Positions 5,335 to 5,523 of a stretch of 5,523 nt of DNA are shown in pieces (the stretch's first letter is position 1; every line of letters starts with the position of its first letter). A program made the position numbers and the translations under genes. The notes beneath the pieces were generated by a model that did not search any database, had not been told where the DNA came from, and was given only the letters and a program-made list of their open reading frames with translations. The stretch is from an archaeon. Its GTDB lineage: Archaea > Thermoproteota > Nitrososphaeria > Nitrososphaerales > CADDZS01. Where the stretch lies: assembly GCA_021806865.1 (NCBI GenBank), contig JAKAPU010000180.1:1-5523 (forward strand). The letters are read 5' to 3'.

Positions 5335-5523
5335 ATGTACGCTATCTGGTTGTTTGCATTCATTCGTGTTCCCCTCTGTGATAGTCAGCTAGTATCGCCC
5401 ATTCTACGGGCTAACATCTCATTCTCGTTGTTTGTCGAGTGTAGTTACTTCTTGGTAACTATGGAGATAGACACAGTCTACCCCCTCCCCCGGGGGTACC
5501 CCCACCCACCCCCCTACCCCCCT
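5335..5523 (+). CDS. Possible small or 3'-truncated open frame of unknown function (Tyr/Pro-rich end)
   Basis: From ATG 5335 the frame stays open for 63 codons and leaves the window without a stop. The first 43 residues are hydrophobic and Cys-containing, starting 'MYAIWLFAFIRVPLCDSQ'. The visible end is Tyr/Pro-rich, YPLPRG-YPHPPP-YPP, encoded by the 18-base periodic tract. In favour are the TATA-like box at the right distance for a leaderless transcript and a DNA repeat period equal to six codons. Against are the absence of any family match, the short length, the atypical base composition and the fact that C-rich DNA rarely contains stop codons. A shorter version could start at ATG 5461. 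I do not recognise it and give no function. Confidence 0.22.
   Translation, partial: MYAIWLFAFIRVPLCDSQLVSPILRANISFSLFVECSYFLVTMEIDTVYPLPRGYPHPPPYPP
5442..5461. repeat. Perfect 7-bp inverted repeat
   Basis: TAGTTAC at 5442-5448 and GTAACTA at 5455-5461 are exact reverse complements separated by TTCTTG. This could be an operator-like dyad or a small hairpin. It ends on the A of ATG 5461. Confidence 0.5.
5479..5523. repeat. C-rich 18-bp periodic tract with G-quadruplex potential on the minus strand
   Basis: TACCCCC recurs at 5479, 5497 and 5515, exactly 18 bases apart. Within 45 bases there are C runs of 5, 5, 5, 3, 6 and 6, so the minus strand has enough G runs for a quadruplex and the plus strand for an i-motif. 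The perfect palindromes CCCCCGGGGG (5487-5496) and GGGGGTACCCCC (5492-5503) overlap in the middle. The tract runs into the window edge and its full length is not visible. It may be a coding Tyr/Pro repeat, a structural element or an assembly-end artefact. Confidence 0.6.

Noticed and set aside
4410..5363. A 317-codon open frame on the minus strand opposite the NTF2-like gene
   Set aside because: It runs antisense through a gene with a strong ribosome site and a recognisable fold. Its translation has no coherent domain, and it continues across spacer DNA and into the Acd1 5' region. It looks like a shadow frame.
5479..5523. Telomere-like repeat or CRISPR array
   Set aside because: Only about two and a half imperfect units are visible, with no separate spacers, and archaeal chromosomes are normally circular. 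Neither reading is supported.

Overview
The window reads as a piece of an archaeal chromosome, around half G+C in the coding part. The evidence is an archaeal-type TATA box (TTTATATC) about 27 nt before a plausible transcription start, Shine-Dalgarno motifs placed at gene junctions, likely TTG starts, a family 5 (UDGb-type) uracil-DNA glycosylase and densely packed metabolic genes. A Nitrososphaeria/Thermoproteota-type organism with some heterotrophic (acyl-CoA, molybdenum hydroxylase) metabolism fits, but no rRNA or lineage marker is present, so this placement is inference.

Layout. Positions 1-507 (+) hold the C-terminal 168 residues of a CoxL/xanthine-dehydrogenase-type molybdopterin subunit. 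It meets, with one base between the stop codons, a leftward block from 4401 to 509. In transcription order the block holds an acyl-CoA dehydrogenase (Acd1, 4401-3223), a second divergent acyl-CoA dehydrogenase (Acd2, 3217-2069), a UDGb-type uracil-DNA glycosylase (2060-1332) and an enoyl-CoA hydratase/isomerase-family protein (1303-509). Gaps are 5, 8 and 28 nt. The first three look co-transcribed. The hydratase-like gene appears to have an additional promoter inside the 3' end of the glycosylase gene. Divergent from the block, across about 280 bases, is a 160-residue NTF2/SnoaL-like protein (4680-5162, +). The last 360 bases hold no confident gene: a TATA-like box, a possible leaderless 63-codon open frame running off the edge, a 7-bp inverted repeat and a very C-rich 18-bp periodic tract.

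How they may work together. Acd1 and Acd2 with the hydratase-like protein suggest the first steps of a beta-oxidation-like acyl-CoA pathway; no hydroxyacyl-CoA dehydrogenase or thiolase is visible here. Acd1 keeps the FAD-binding motifs and an isovaleryl/long-chain-type helix-G glutamate. Acd2 has lost several flavin-site residues and has Asp at the base position. The pair therefore looks like the alpha2beta2 heteromeric acyl-CoA dehydrogenases known from actinobacterial steroid catabolism. The hydratase-like protein lacks exactly the Gly-Gly-Gly of the oxyanion-hole loop while keeping both catalytic glutamates, so its chemistry may be changed. These two points and the periodic C-rich right edge are the most worthwhile leads.
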